A stretch of 64,000 bases of DNA from Vitrella brassicaformis. Lineage: Eukaryota > Sar > Vitrellaceae. Positions within the stretch are counted from its first letter, which is position 1, and every line of letters starts with the position of its first letter. Location: contig CDMY01000247.1 in the NCBI GenBank assembly GCA_001179505.1, positions 65,958-129,957 of the forward strand, read 5' to 3'. Below, piece by piece: positions 11,753-21,479 of this stretch. The position numbers were made by a program, and so were the translations under genes. Under the pieces are notes generated by a model. That model was not told the origin of the DNA, ran no database searches, and saw nothing but the letters and a program-made list of their open reading frames with translations.

Positions 11753-11794
11753 TGTGATACAGAACAAACAGGAGTGCCTGGAGAGGGACCATAG

Positions 11795-13114
11795 CCTCTG
11801 TTTGGTGCGAGAGAAGGACGTGTGGGTCGGTTTGGTGTGGTATTGGCCATGAAGGACGAGCGCGGCTGCAAGTGGGCTGTCAAGGTTCTGCACAAGGATC
11901 ATGATTGCGCTACACCAGTGAGTGGGTGGGGTGAGACACAACACACAAGGGACAAACGGGCGGATGGACGGGTCAATGGGTGTGTGCGTGTGTTGTGTGC
12001 AGAACGGCGAGTTTGTTAGGACTGGCAATGACATTTGGGTGGTCTACTGCGAGCGTCTTGAGCGCGGCCACCGACACATCGTCAACATCGCGGCCGTCTA
12101 TCACCTGTGTGGCCCCCATGACGAGCGGATTACCGCCTACAAGATGGAATGGATTGACAGTACGGGCCATACCCATACACACATTCGTGACTGGCTGGCT
12201 GCGATATGTTTCGTCATTTTATGCATATGTGGGTGGCCTCAGGTATACTTTGTCAGTTTGACGGTTGTGCGGCAAGCACCCCCCCGGCTCCCACACATCG
12301 CAGATGGCGTTTTCGCGGCGCTCGAGCTCTTCCACCGGCTGCATCTCGTGCATGGAGATATCCACGTCAGTCAGTGGGCGACGGGGGGCACTCATGCACA
12401 TACTCTCAAAGACAGACGTGTGTGTGGGGCGTGTGTGTGCAGGAGGCAACATAGGCGTTCGTAGGAGCCGCAACGGCAGCTATGAGGCGGTCCTGATCGA
12501 TTTGGATCGGCTGAGACTGGACCCATCCACGCCGAAGAGGTCAGTGATATGGGAAACACGGACGCAGTGTACATGAGTACATGAGTGCGTTTGTGTGTCT
12601 CTGTGTGTGTGAATGTATGTGTAGGGTCCTAGGGTGATGGACACGAGCAGAGATTTCTGGTGTGCCGCAAGGCTCTTACGTGCATGGAGATATCCACGTC
12701 AGTGAGTGGGCGAGCTCAGTGTGGATATGCCCATGCACATACTCTTTGAGACAGACGCGCTCGCGTGTGTGTGTGTGTTTGTGTGTGTGTGGCGTGTGTG
12801 CTCCAGATGAGGAAAAGCAAGGAGGTGGTGCGGTGGAAGCAAGGAGGAGGACGCCGAGCTGGCGGCATACCAGCAGGCAAGGATCGCGAGACATGCTGGT
12901 GAGCCATGTTCATGTCTCTGATTGCCCATAGTTTTCATGTGTGTGCTTTTGTCCGCTCTTATCAGGTCGGTTCCCATCGCTGTCCACATTTTATATCGTG
13001 GAGTTGGTGCTCTTCCTTCCCACGCCGGGTGATGGCAAGGGTAAGGAGAACCGCAGAGAGAGCCGCACTGCATTGAGGGCCCACCGTCTGCATCGCTCAC
13101 CGTTTGTGCGATGA
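11795..13114 (+). CDS. kinase-fold protein K4 retaining HGD and Asn
   Basis: Glycine-rich loop GRVGRFGVVLAMKDE and CKWAVKVL (AVK lysine) open the N-lobe after an acceptor at 11792-11794. Exons then give DIWVVYCERLERGHRHIV, ITAYKMEWID, FAALELFHRLHLVHGDIH (donor at 12366) and GNIGVRRSRNGSYEAVLID followed by LDRL. Thus catalytic Asp (HGD), Asn (GN) and a metal-binding Asp (D-L-D) are all present, unlike the neighbours; the HGDIH..GN..ID pattern also resembles aminoglycoside phosphotransferase-like kinases. A run of seven C at 12279-12285 separates two frames: ILCQFDGCAAS before it and RLPHIADGV after it, so the unit may be frameshifted. The C-terminal exon reads EEDAELAAYQQARIARH and then runs through copy 2 of the array repeat as STFYIVELVLFLP to TGA 13112-13114. 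The N-terminal start is unresolved. Confidence 0.5.
12336..12430 (+). repeat. duplicated catalytic-loop exon, copy 1
   Basis: The sequence around GTGCATGGAGATATCCACGT (encoding VHGDIH), the following donor and the start of the intron (CATGCACATACTCT) recur at about 12667-12762, some 330 bp downstream. Confidence 0.75.
12667..12762 (+). repeat. duplicated catalytic-loop exon, copy 2
   Basis: Near copy of 12336-12430 containing the same GTGCATGGAGATATCCACGT at 12680-12699 and donor-flanking sequence, but without the upstream helix codons. It could act as an alternative exon or be a dead duplication. Confidence 0.7.
12957..13020 (+). repeat. five-copy intron-associated element, copy 2
   Basis: TTATCAG acceptor followed by CATCGCTGTCCACATTTTAT and ATCGTGGAG. 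In this copy the element reads through in frame as an exon of K4 (STFYIVELVLFLP). Confidence 0.7.
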
Positions 13115-13120
13115 CTGCAG

Positions 13121-14110
13121 AGCGGGCCGAACCGCCACCCCGACCAGGGACAAGGACCATTTGTCTGGCAATACCCTGAGGAAGCCATGGCCTTCTTGAT
13201 CCGAGCGAGGGCACACATGCACACGGTATGCATCTATGTGCTGTAACAACACACACAGCGTATCAGTCCTGTGTGTGTGTGTGCGTGTGTGTCTTTAGGA
13301 CAATCACTTGTCGGGTCTGATTGACCTGCAGCGCGGTGCAGTCGGCTGCCATTGGGTCCGGATCTGCAGATCACCCTCACCGAGTACGAAAAGGCCGGCA
13401 CGGGGTACCATGGGCGGCTGGCCCTGTCGCAGCTGGCCAGCAGCCCGGCGAGTGCGTCCTTCGCCGAGCGCCTGACCATTCTCAATAAGGACCCGCAGAC
13501 GGGCAAGGAGTACCTGGCTCGACTGATACCCAAAACCCTTTACACCAGGGATCCATCGATGAGGGAGGGAGGGACTGCCCGAACATGATCCATCCATCCA
13601 TCCATCCATGTGTGTGTATGTGTGTGTGTTTGCAGGAGAAGGAGGCGATTGTGTGATTGCTGACAAGGGCTTCCCGGCGGTCGCGCGATTCGTCTGCCGT
13701 GCCGACGAGCGCGACTATCACAAGACCCTCATAGTGCTCCCCTTCAAACCACTCAGCGACTTCCAGTAAGGCAATGAAGGCGGCAGGGCGCGGCGCCACA
13801 CAATCGCACGCACGCACAGTGTGTGTGCTGGTCTGGTTGGGGTCAACAGCTTCCCGGGCGACCCCTGGAGTGAGGAGATGGTCATAGACATCGCACGGCT
13901 GCTGGCCGGACTGGCTGCAAAGTGAGTGAGCTTGGACAGCACAACTTGAGAAACGGACATACCCACCCCACACGCCTGTTGGTCCAGCGGCATAAACCCA
14001 CGGCACCCCGACGCCCGAGACGATCGGTGTGATGCCCGTCGAGCACAACGACGGCCAGCACTACTTCTCGGCGGTCGTACACAAGTGGCATGGCGCCTTC
14101 GCGGCAGGAG
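13121..14110 (+). CDS. pseudokinase-domain unit K5
   Basis: Exons in order: 13121-13225 (HPDQGQGPFVWQYPEEAMAF), an N-lobe exon with LQITLTEYEKAGTGYHGRLA and TILNKDPQTGKEYLARLIPK ending near 13535, 13635-13766 (FPAVARFVCRADERDYHK then LPFKPLSDF), an alpha-E exon around 13850-13920 (WSEEMVIDIARLLAGLAAK), and a catalytic-loop exon about 13988-14110 (ETIGVMPVE then FSAVVHKWHGAFAAG). The loop has no HRD aspartate and the DFG position reads KWH, so a pseudokinase fold is inferred by alignment with K3, K6 and K7. No activation-segment (APE) exon follows before the next ATG at 14252, so the unit is either truncated or fused to K6. Start and stop are unresolved. Confidence 0.45.
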
Positions 14111-14251
14111 GTACACACACACACACACGCATGGGTGGGAGGGAGGGAGGGAGGGACGGAGGCGTCTCGTATCTGTCTGTGTCTTTTTGCTTGATTGATG
14201 CCTGGCTGCGTGGCTGCACAGGGTCATCAAGCAGGTGCTCAGAGGGCCCAC

Positions 14252-16230
14252 ATGGACGACGACGCCTGGTCCATGATCGGATTGACGCGAGAAGACCAGG
14301 AGAGAATCCCTGTCAACACGATCATGGACATCCGTGAGCGGGACCAGACAGACGAAGACGCCGCACTGGCCAGGCACCTCCACGCCGCTCAAGTGGCAGA
14401 GGCAGCACAACAACAGCAGCAGCAGGCCAGCTCAGCCAGTCACAACTACGGCAACAACTACGACAACAACGACAACTGGAGCGATTCGGACGGGTGGGAT
14501 CCTCTGCTGCTGCCCCATGCGCAGCCAGGCCCTGCTCCTGTGGCTGCCGCAGCCGCTGCTTCGTCGGGAGGCGGTGGTGGTGGGTGGACGTCGGGTGGCG
14601 TGAGCAGGCCCAGCGGCAGCGGGCAGCAGCATCTACAGGGTCGTCCGGAGATGCACAATTCCTCTCAGGTGTGCGGATGGGCGGTGTGGTCCACCTGTGT
14701 GTGGTACGTCTGTTGTGGCGCTTGTGGGGTGTGTGTGCAGGGTGGGGGAGGTGGGGGCGGTCGTGCCGCAGCAACAAGACCATCCAGATCAGGGGGCCGT
14801 CTGGCCGCATCAGACACGTGAGGCAATAACACGATGCACTCGACGATGCATGGCCATCCATCCGGCGCAAAGGCCTCTCCTTTCTCTGGTTCCTTGCCTT
14901 TGCAGGTAGTCCGTTACGGTGTTAGCATTGACGAGCTGCGCCAGGAGGTGCTGAAGCTGCTCCGGCTGGACGACAGTAGTGTCACCGTCCAGCTGCTCGT
15001 CCGGGGCTCGTCCATCCGGGACGTCGACGCCCTGCGAGACGGCGATGAGGTGGCGTTTACTCCCCTCCCACTCTCACCGCACCGCACTACCCCAGCCCCC
15101 TCAGCCGCACCATCAGCCAACAGCGATCGACAAGCGCCAACCACAGCCCCCAACGGACGAGCGCCGGAGCTGCCGCGGCCTGGGACGACGGCCACCGACG
15201 TATCGGTGAGGAGGGATGTGTGGGTATGTGTATGTTATGTGGGTGCAGCAATGTGTTGTGGTACGTGTGTTGTGTGTATGTTATGTGTGTGCAGCAATGG
15301 AAAAAGCGCCCGACAGACACCGGGTTCGGCGATATATTCGTGGAGGAGGGGGAGCTGAACGGCCAGCTGTTTCTCAAGTTGAAGATCCCATTGAGCCGAT
15401 ACAACAAGAATGCATCGGTGAGCGGAAGGAATGGCTGGCATGTGTCCAGGGGGGCGGGGGGGAGGGAGGGAGAGGTGCGCAGAGGGTCGGTCTGTCTGTC
15501 AGTCAGCACAGTCTCGTGTTCGTTCGGTCTGCAGGTGCGGGAGCCGGTGCTTATCCACAAGTTGCTGTCTGAGACGGTGCGCCAGTCCTCACTCGAGTCG
15601 TCTGTGGCGAAGCAGCTCGGGGAATTCGAGCAGGATGGGTATCATGTGGTCGTCCTCGAGAGACCTCCCATGCCCTTGCGCGACTTCTTCAGGGAGCAGT
15701 AAGTAAGGCGGGAAGAGATGTGTGTGGCGGCTCTCGCCCTCGTCAACACGTCCCTTTGTGTGTGTGTGTGTGTGTGTGGTGCAGCATCGAGCACGTGGGT
15801 GTGGCTGAGTCGGTGGTCTTTTGGTTCGTAGGTGACCTGCTGCGGCTGCCGTGCAGAGTGAGGAGAAGGGAAACAAATCGAGATACACACATACCAGGCA
15901 TTCAGTCATGTTGGCCTCGTCTGTCGATGCGATGCATTCAGCGGCATCACTCACGGGGGCATGTCGCTCGACACGATCGGCCTCCGCCCCATCGCCGACC
16001 AGAGTCGCCGCGCCTACCGGAAGCCGTGTGTCTTCAATTGGCAAACTCCCTTCAGGGGCCGGCCCACTGTGCGTGTCTCTCTGTTTTCTTTCCAGGTGTG
16101 CCCTCATCGTTGCCTACATTTTATATCTCGGAGGAATTTTCATCATTTCCTCGGCACCTCACTTGGACTTCTCAATGCGCAACTGTGTGGGATAGAAGAC
16201 GTCCACGGTGGTGGTTTGCGAGCTCTGTGA
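14252..16230 (+). CDS. Ubl-pseudokinase protein K6
   Basis: ATG 14252 opens an acidic, Gln/Asn-rich segment (MDDDAWSMIGLTREDQERIP...), then a ubiquitin-like fold: NKTIQIRGPSGRIRH, after an intron VVRYGVSIDELRQEVLKLL, VTVQLLVRGSSIRDVDALRD and GDEVAF (about 14785-15060). A Pro/Ala linker leads to a kinase-like N-lobe (GFGDIFVEEGELNGQLFLK, then IPLSRYNKNAS) and exons VREPVLIHKLLSETVRQ and YHVVVLERPPMPLRDFF. The catalytic-loop segment GITHGGMSLDTIGLRP (about 15953-16000) has Gly in place of the catalytic Asp, and the following segment ends NWQTPFRGR where KWD or DFG would be. Copy 3 of the array repeat follows and the frame stops at 16228-16230, so no APE exon is present: the domain is truncated. 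Splicing around 15833-15905 is ambiguous. Inferred role: a binding or scaffolding pseudokinase coupled to a Ubl domain. Confidence 0.55.
16086..16160 (+). repeat. five-copy intron-associated element, copy 3
   Basis: TTTCCAG acceptor, then CATCGTTGCCTACATTTTAT and ATCTCGGAGG. It sits where K6 loses its activation segment. In one frame it would encode the hydrophobic stretch ALIVAYILYLGGIFIISSA. Confidence 0.7.
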
Positions 16231-16351
16231 CGGTCTTCAGAAGAGTTTGAGTGAGATCTGAGGTTTTTGGCTGCGTAAAGGCCATTTGGCTGACCACAGG
16301 TGCGCTCTGCAGGCTATAGCGGCCGATAGAAGACTGCCGAACCATCGCAGA

Positions 16352-18481
16352 ATGAGTTCGGAAGCCAAGACAGTCTATGTCCGACTGAAGGGACGCACTT
16401 GTTGGCCTCGGCAGCAGGTGAGGCAATCAACGCTCTCGATGTGATGCCGGCCGGCTGGCTGAGGCGCCCAAACCACACACCGTTGCACTGCTTTGTCCGT
16501 TGTCTGTCTGTCTGTTTGTTTGTCTGCGGTGCGTTCAGTCGGTGAGTGAGGGCATGACTCTAGCTCAGTTCCATCAGCAGCAGCGCAAGTTTTTTCACCT
16601 GCCCAGCGACACTTTGGTGCGGGTCTTCGACACAGAGTGGCGGGAGGTGGTGGATCTGGACGACCTAGACGACGAGGAGACCGTACAGCTAAGTGTGGAG
16701 CTGCCCGATGACGTCGAGGCGCCGCACAACGATCCCACCCCCTCGCCGCCCGACAGCATCCCCACCCCATACTCCCAGCCTCACGGCCAGGGTGCCACAC
16801 CGACCCGCGCATCCACACCAGCCCGCACACGGGGTGCCGCCACGAGCGGCGCTGCAGCGGCCGGCAGCGACGTCGGGGAGGGTGCGGAGGGTGCGGAGGG
16901 GTCGGAGGAGGGCGGTGGTGTGGGGGAGGGCGGCGAGGGCGGAGTCGGTGACAAGAGTGTGGGCGGCGGTGAGTTTGCGGCCGTTGACGTGTTGTGGCAC
17001 CTCGATGGGTCGCAGTCCACGGCGTTTGCGCGGCTGATGGAGCTCCCCGTCAAGAGTAAGGAGGGCCACGAGCTCGTGGCCCTTCTGATACCCCACAGCC
17101 AATACACAATGGAGGTGATCAAGGGAGGGAGAGAGGGAGGGAGGGAGGGTCAATGTGCATATGTCTGTGTATGTGTGTCTGTCTGCAGGTCAAGCGAGCC
17201 GCTGATATTCACGACTGGGCATCGCAGCAGCAGCTGCCGGCGGTGTGTAAGGTCGTGCACCGGCGTACCATGAGATCGCCGTCCAGAAACCCATCGTAGA
17301 ACTGATTAGCTTCTTCAACCAGTAGTAAGCAAGGCGAAAGAGAGAGATTCACCTCAACTCACAACATCCATCCATCGATTCATCCATCCATTCTGTGGTC
17401 ATAGAACGCCTCTGTGTGTGGTGTGGCGTGGTGTGTGTCACCCCTGCAGTTGCCGGTGCGGATGGCCCGAGCAGGCCGTGGCGTCGTTCCTCAGGGACAT
17501 CGCGTGCCTCCTCGTCAAACTCCACAAGGAGTAAGTGCGCGACGACGGGCGGAGAGAGATCACACACACGCAAAGACATCCACACCCACACCCGTTCACT
17601 CGCGTGTGTGTCCCTGTCTGTCTGTCTGTCTGGATGCTGGTGGGTTCAGGGGTGTGAGCCATGCCGGCCTGTCCATCAGGTCCATCGGCCTCAGCCCAGT
17701 GTGCTGCGCGGACGGCGCGCGGACGGCGTTCCGCCTCAAGGCCTTCGTCTACAAGTGGGACAACGCCATCCGCGGCCGCACGTGAGCAACCAACGACACA
17801 CAGACACAGACACAGACACAGACGCCCATCTCCCTCCCTCTCTGTGTCTGTGTGTGTCCGTGCTATGCGATGAATGCCATTCATTCATTTATTGTAATCA
17901 GGCGGATGCAGCCCTCGCGGTCCTTCTACGTGGCGCCCGAAGTGTTGCAGGGCCGTCACTGCGGCACGGCCACTGACATCTTCGCACTGGGTGGGCAAAC
18001 AGCCTCACCGACACACACGTCCTTCCGTCGCTCCAGACACACAGACACAGACAGAAACAAGGGGCTGCATGGCTATCCCCCCTGTGTGTGTCCATTTATA
18101 TCAGACCACCGCTGCCTGCATTTTATATTGTGGAGGCATATCCTCTCCTTTCGCCGGTTGCCAAACAGGCGTCTCCGTCTTCGCCTTCAAGCTCACGGCC
18201 ATATGAGGGGGGTCAGAGCCGCACACCCTGAGCGAGCCGCCTTCACTGCAGCCGTCTGTGAGTGCAAGTGTTTAACAGAAGACGGAGACCAACTACATCT
18301 TCTTCGTGACGAGTCCCGTCATCCGCGGCTCGTCACGAAAAGACTCTGACGACGATGACGCGGACAACAACGAGTATGACGGCTGCGGCAGCCGCGACAC
18401 CCAGGCAGACCACGGCAGCCACCCCGTCCCCTCCCCATCGCCATCCAACGAGGCCCCCACGTCACCTCATGTGGCCGACTA
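16352..18481 (+). pseudogene. Ubl-pseudokinase copy K7, frameshifted
   Basis: ATG 16352 starts a Ubl domain split by an intron (16352-16417 and from 16539): AKTVYVRLKGRTCW, VSEGMTLAQFHQQQRKFFHL, TLVRVFDTEWREVVDLDDL and ETVQLSV. After a Pro/Ala/Gly linker comes the N-lobe (FARLMELPVKSKEGHELVAL then LIPHSQYTME, exon end 17114), exon 17189 with QQLPAVCKVVH, then a one-base break near 17263 before YHEIAVQKPIVELISFFNQ. The C-lobe continues in frame: WPEQAVASFLRDIACLLVK, GVSHAGLSIRSIGLSPV (no catalytic Asp), AFVYKWDN, FYVAPEVLQG, TATDIFALG and GVSVFAFKLTAI, then TGA 18204-18206. A further exon (about 18335-18481, ETNYIFFVTSPVIRG and an acidic tail) ends in TAG. The frameshift could be an assembly error; if so this is an intact Ubl-pseudokinase. 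Confidence 0.6.
18091..18168 (+). repeat. five-copy intron-associated element, copy 4
   Basis: TATATCAG acceptor-like start, then CTGCCTGCATTTTATATTG and GGAGGCATATCC with the CTTTCGCCGGTTGCC tail. It lies inside the intron between the DIFALG and GVSVFAFKLTA exons of K7; the real acceptor (AAACAG) is at its right edge. Confidence 0.75.
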
Positions 18482-18545
18482 GCCACTGCACGACAGCACT
18501 GCACCAGCGTCGCCATGCACGACCGCCGTCATTCGCAGATGCGAC

Positions 18546-18800
18546 GTGGAGTTCATCCCACCCACCACTTCACCCGCCACACCGCCATCACCATCGCCCC
18601 GTGACAGAAGCCCCTCCCCCGTGCCCAGCCAGTCGCCGTCACTCGCGAGCACCATCACCCCCCGCCACAGGACGCCCAGCGGAGAACTCCTGCTGAGATC
18701 TGACACTTCTCAGCCTTCTCCCCCTACCAACACCAGCAGCCCAAGCAGCACCAGCTCCACCAGTAGCACCACCGACGGCAGCGCCAAGGAGGCCTACTCT
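18546..18800 (+). repeat. 255-bp Ser/Pro-coding direct repeat, copy 1
   Basis: Nearly identical to 19523-19777. It encodes the same Ser/Pro/Thr-rich tract (PSPSPRDRSPSPVPSQSPS, then HRTPSGELLLRSDTSQPSP). Here it is not attached to a Ubl domain and ends at a TAA after LHWRSLP, so it is probably a stranded partial duplication of K8. Confidence 0.85.
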
Positions 18801-18832
18801 TCGCCCCGACTGCACTGGCGCTCGTTGCCTTA

Positions 18833-20095
18833 ATGACCTCGACCTGCCTGTCGTGTGTTGTGTTTCCTCAGACTTACGAGGCCTATGTTATGTTAGACCC
18901 CGGCTATGTGCGCAGCCTCTTCACCGCCGAGGAGTGGGAGCAGATACAGAAAAAGGTAAGCCCATCGACCAGCCAGCCAGCCGCGCAGCCACACTGCACT
19001 GCACCCCAGCAAACGACGGTACATTGCCCTTCTCTCTGTCTGTCTCTGTGTGTGTGACGGCCGCAGAGGGAGCGCCGCTGGGAGATGGTGGCGAGGGACA
19101 CCGAGCTGGCCGAGCAGCAGCTGAGGGAGATGGAGCGGCGCTGGGATGCCGAGAGGAAGGAGTCCGACAGGAAGTTGCGAGAGACCCATGGGCCCACGTT
19201 TGTTGAGCGCCGCCGGAGGAAGGTGGGGCTGAGATTGAGGGGCGAGATTACGTCGGTGCCGCTGCTGCAGGTGTGTGAGGCCACGCCACCCGTACCTTCG
19301 TTGCCCATTTCTCTAGCCGCTCACACACTCCCTTGCTGCGTCTGTGTGTGTGGCTTCTTTCCTCCCTTGCAGTCCACTCCCGACAAGATGACCCTGGAGG
19401 AGTTGGTGCACAAGGTGAGGGACAAGCCCTGCCTGCCGGGCGAGGCGGCTGTCCGCCTGTTTGTCGGGGACGTGCCCGTGGCGGGCTGCGACCAGCTTGA
19501 TGACGACGACTGCGTCGAGGTGGAGGTCATCCCACCCACCACCTCCCCCGCCACAGCGCCATCACCATCGCCCCGTGACAGAAGCCCCTCCCCCGTGCCC
19601 AGCCAGTCGCCATCAGACTCGAGCAGCGTCAGCCCCCGCCACAGGACGCCCAGCGGAGAACTCCTGCTGAGATCTGACACTTCTCAGCCCTCTCCCCCTA
19701 CCAACACCAGCAGCCCAAGCAGCACCAGCTCCACCAGTAGCACCACCGACGGCACCGCCAAGGAGGCCCACTCTTCCCACGACAAGGCCACGACCATCAC
19801 TGAGCCAGAGCTGCCCTCCCCGCCGCCCCCCCAACCACAGCAGCAGCACCAGCCGACCAGCTCGAGTTGGTGGTGGAACTGGGACTACTTCGTGTCATGC
19901 TGCTGCTGCTGCTGCTGCCCGTGGCGGCGGGAGGCCAAGTGTTCCTCCCGACCGCCACAACTAACTGACCAGACTGCTTGGAGGGGAGGGAGGAGGGAGG
20001 GGTTTGTGTGCGTTGATCCCCGTCAGCCCCTCCCCGGTGGACATGCCGCCAACTGCGTCTCGCGTCAGAGGCGGAGGCGGAAAGGAGCGGGGTGA
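18833..20095 (+). CDS. Ubl-domain protein K8 with coiled coil and Cys run
   Basis: Three exons join cleanly: 18833-18955, 19067-19270 and 19373-20095 (stop TGA), 349 residues. Residues about 14-100 form a charged helix (FTAEEWEQIQKK, then LAEQQLREMERRWDAERKES), likely coiled coil. Residues about 96-155 are ubiquitin-like (KVGLRLRGEITSVPLLQ, MTLEELVHKVRDKPCLPGEA, AVRLFVGDVPVAG, CVEVEVIP), colinear with the Ubl parts of K6 and K7. The rest is a Ser/Pro/Thr tract, then a Trp-rich patch and a run of seven Cys (WWWNWDYFVSC...) and a basic tail. There is no kinase domain. The Cys run might be a lipidation or metal site, which is inference. It may be a K7-type gene that lost its kinase or a separately evolved Ubl protein. 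Confidence 0.75.
19523..19777 (+). repeat. 255-bp Ser/Pro-coding direct repeat, copy 2
   Basis: The copy inside exon 3 of K8. Identity with 18546-18800 is above roughly 90% by eye, including silent positions, so the duplication is recent compared with the kinase units. Confidence 0.85.
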
Positions 20096-21479
20096 GGCAT
20101 GCCAACCGGCGAGTCATGTCTCAGTGCCCATTCGGTGTTGACGTTTGTTGTTTCTTCTTCCAGGTCTGCCTTTATCGGTGTCTACATTTTATATCCTGGA
20201 GGCGTATTCTCTTCTTCACTCGTCGCTCAGTGCCGATCTTTCTGGCAACAAAGACACGCAGGGCGCTCTGACGCTTGGGAGCGGCCTTTTTTCTAGCACT
20301 CTTTTTTATTCGCTTGAGCTGTTGGCGAGAAGCAAACCGGGAAAAGATGAACGCTCAATTTGGTTTTGGTTTTGGGAGCTGACACGCGTCAAACTTCTGT
20401 CGTGCAGCCCAATAAATAACTGTTCGACGAGTCAGCTGGTGTCGCACAGTGCACTGACAGCACACGGCAGACGCACACACACGACAAACTGCACAAGGCA
20501 AAGGATCTCGCTGACCTATGACATAGACAGCTGTGCGGGAAAAGCTCACGCACGAACTCAACACTAGACATGCAAACGAGTGGACAAATGATTCAGCCGA
20601 ATCAGCCCCATACACAGAGTACCCTTCACATCAAGGCAGGCAGGCAGGCAGGTGTGTACGTGCCTTCGTGTGTAAAGGTCACAGCCGTCCATCCCAAGAC
20701 TAACTAATGGAGGCAGACACACAGACAGACAGATAGACAGACAGGTGAAGATTGGCATGGCGAGTGGCATTTGCCGCCGCCACGCTCACTTCCCCACCTA
20801 CAGACACATAGACAAGAAAAAGCATCCATCCCTGCGTCCCAACAGCAGCAGAGGACCTGACTACACGACCTGCCTTTGCGAGCAACAAGCACACGAAATA
20901 CCTACACACACACACACACACATACTTGTACGGCGACCAAAATCGGGACCGAGAGCCACAACTGGGACGAACGGCAACAGCAGCCCAGCGAGTGGGTATG
21001 GCGTGCAACACAGCGCTGGCCATGACGAGTATGCAGCCTGCATCAGTCAAGGCAGGCAGGTACGTGTGTGTGTAGGTCTCTCTCTCTCTCTCTCTGACCC
21101 TCTCTCTCTCAGTGTACGTGGCCAAAACTCACAGCCATCCAGCTGGCCATACGCAGACACTGCCTTTGCGTGACGGCCACTAGTGACACGTGGGGTCGCC
21201 ACCTTCACAATCCATGAAAGCACACACGCAGACACACGCACAGTCAGACAAACGACCCAAACACACATACGATCTCTCTTTGAGAGCACTCGACAGACAG
21301 CCAGACAGGTCCGCATGGCATCTCCGATTGGAGCATGCTGCAGAGCGCTGTCCATACATTCCCATGAACACACATCCCAAGCAGACAGACAGACAGACGG
21401 GCACCCATGACGCACGCATACCATGGAATGCATTGCACCGCCGCACGAATGTCACTCAGTCACTCGGTCTTTCGCTCTC
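20096..21479. other. intergenic stretch, repeat copy 5 and simple repeats
   Basis: Contains the fifth copy of the array element (about 20150-20220: TTCCAG, then TTTATCGGTGTCTACATTTT and ATCCTGGAGG) just after the K8 stop, then GCAG and CAGA runs (20640-20745), ACAC (20906-20922) and a CTCT tract (21079-21117). I see no convincing gene. Confidence 0.55.

Larger units (their letters stand above)
10556..11794 (+). other. kinase-family exon remnants between K3 and K4
   Basis: After the K3 stop the same frame continues through an acidic, proline-rich exon to about 10739 (DDLEDDDLTYSENSTDTDK) and a short exon from 10881 ending in TAG, so K3 may once have been longer. A perfect hairpin lies at 10970-10994. 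At 11181-11250 is a copy of the five-copy repeat, followed by a fragment reading GVSVFG that matches the GVSVFAFKLTA exon of K7. At about 11394-11440 AYQCLVKACELDLRQNTR resembles the subdomain X-XI helix of kinases. An Ala-rich exon (about 11560-11660) leads towards K4. I regard this as debris of a further unit rather than an intact gene. Confidence 0.4.
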
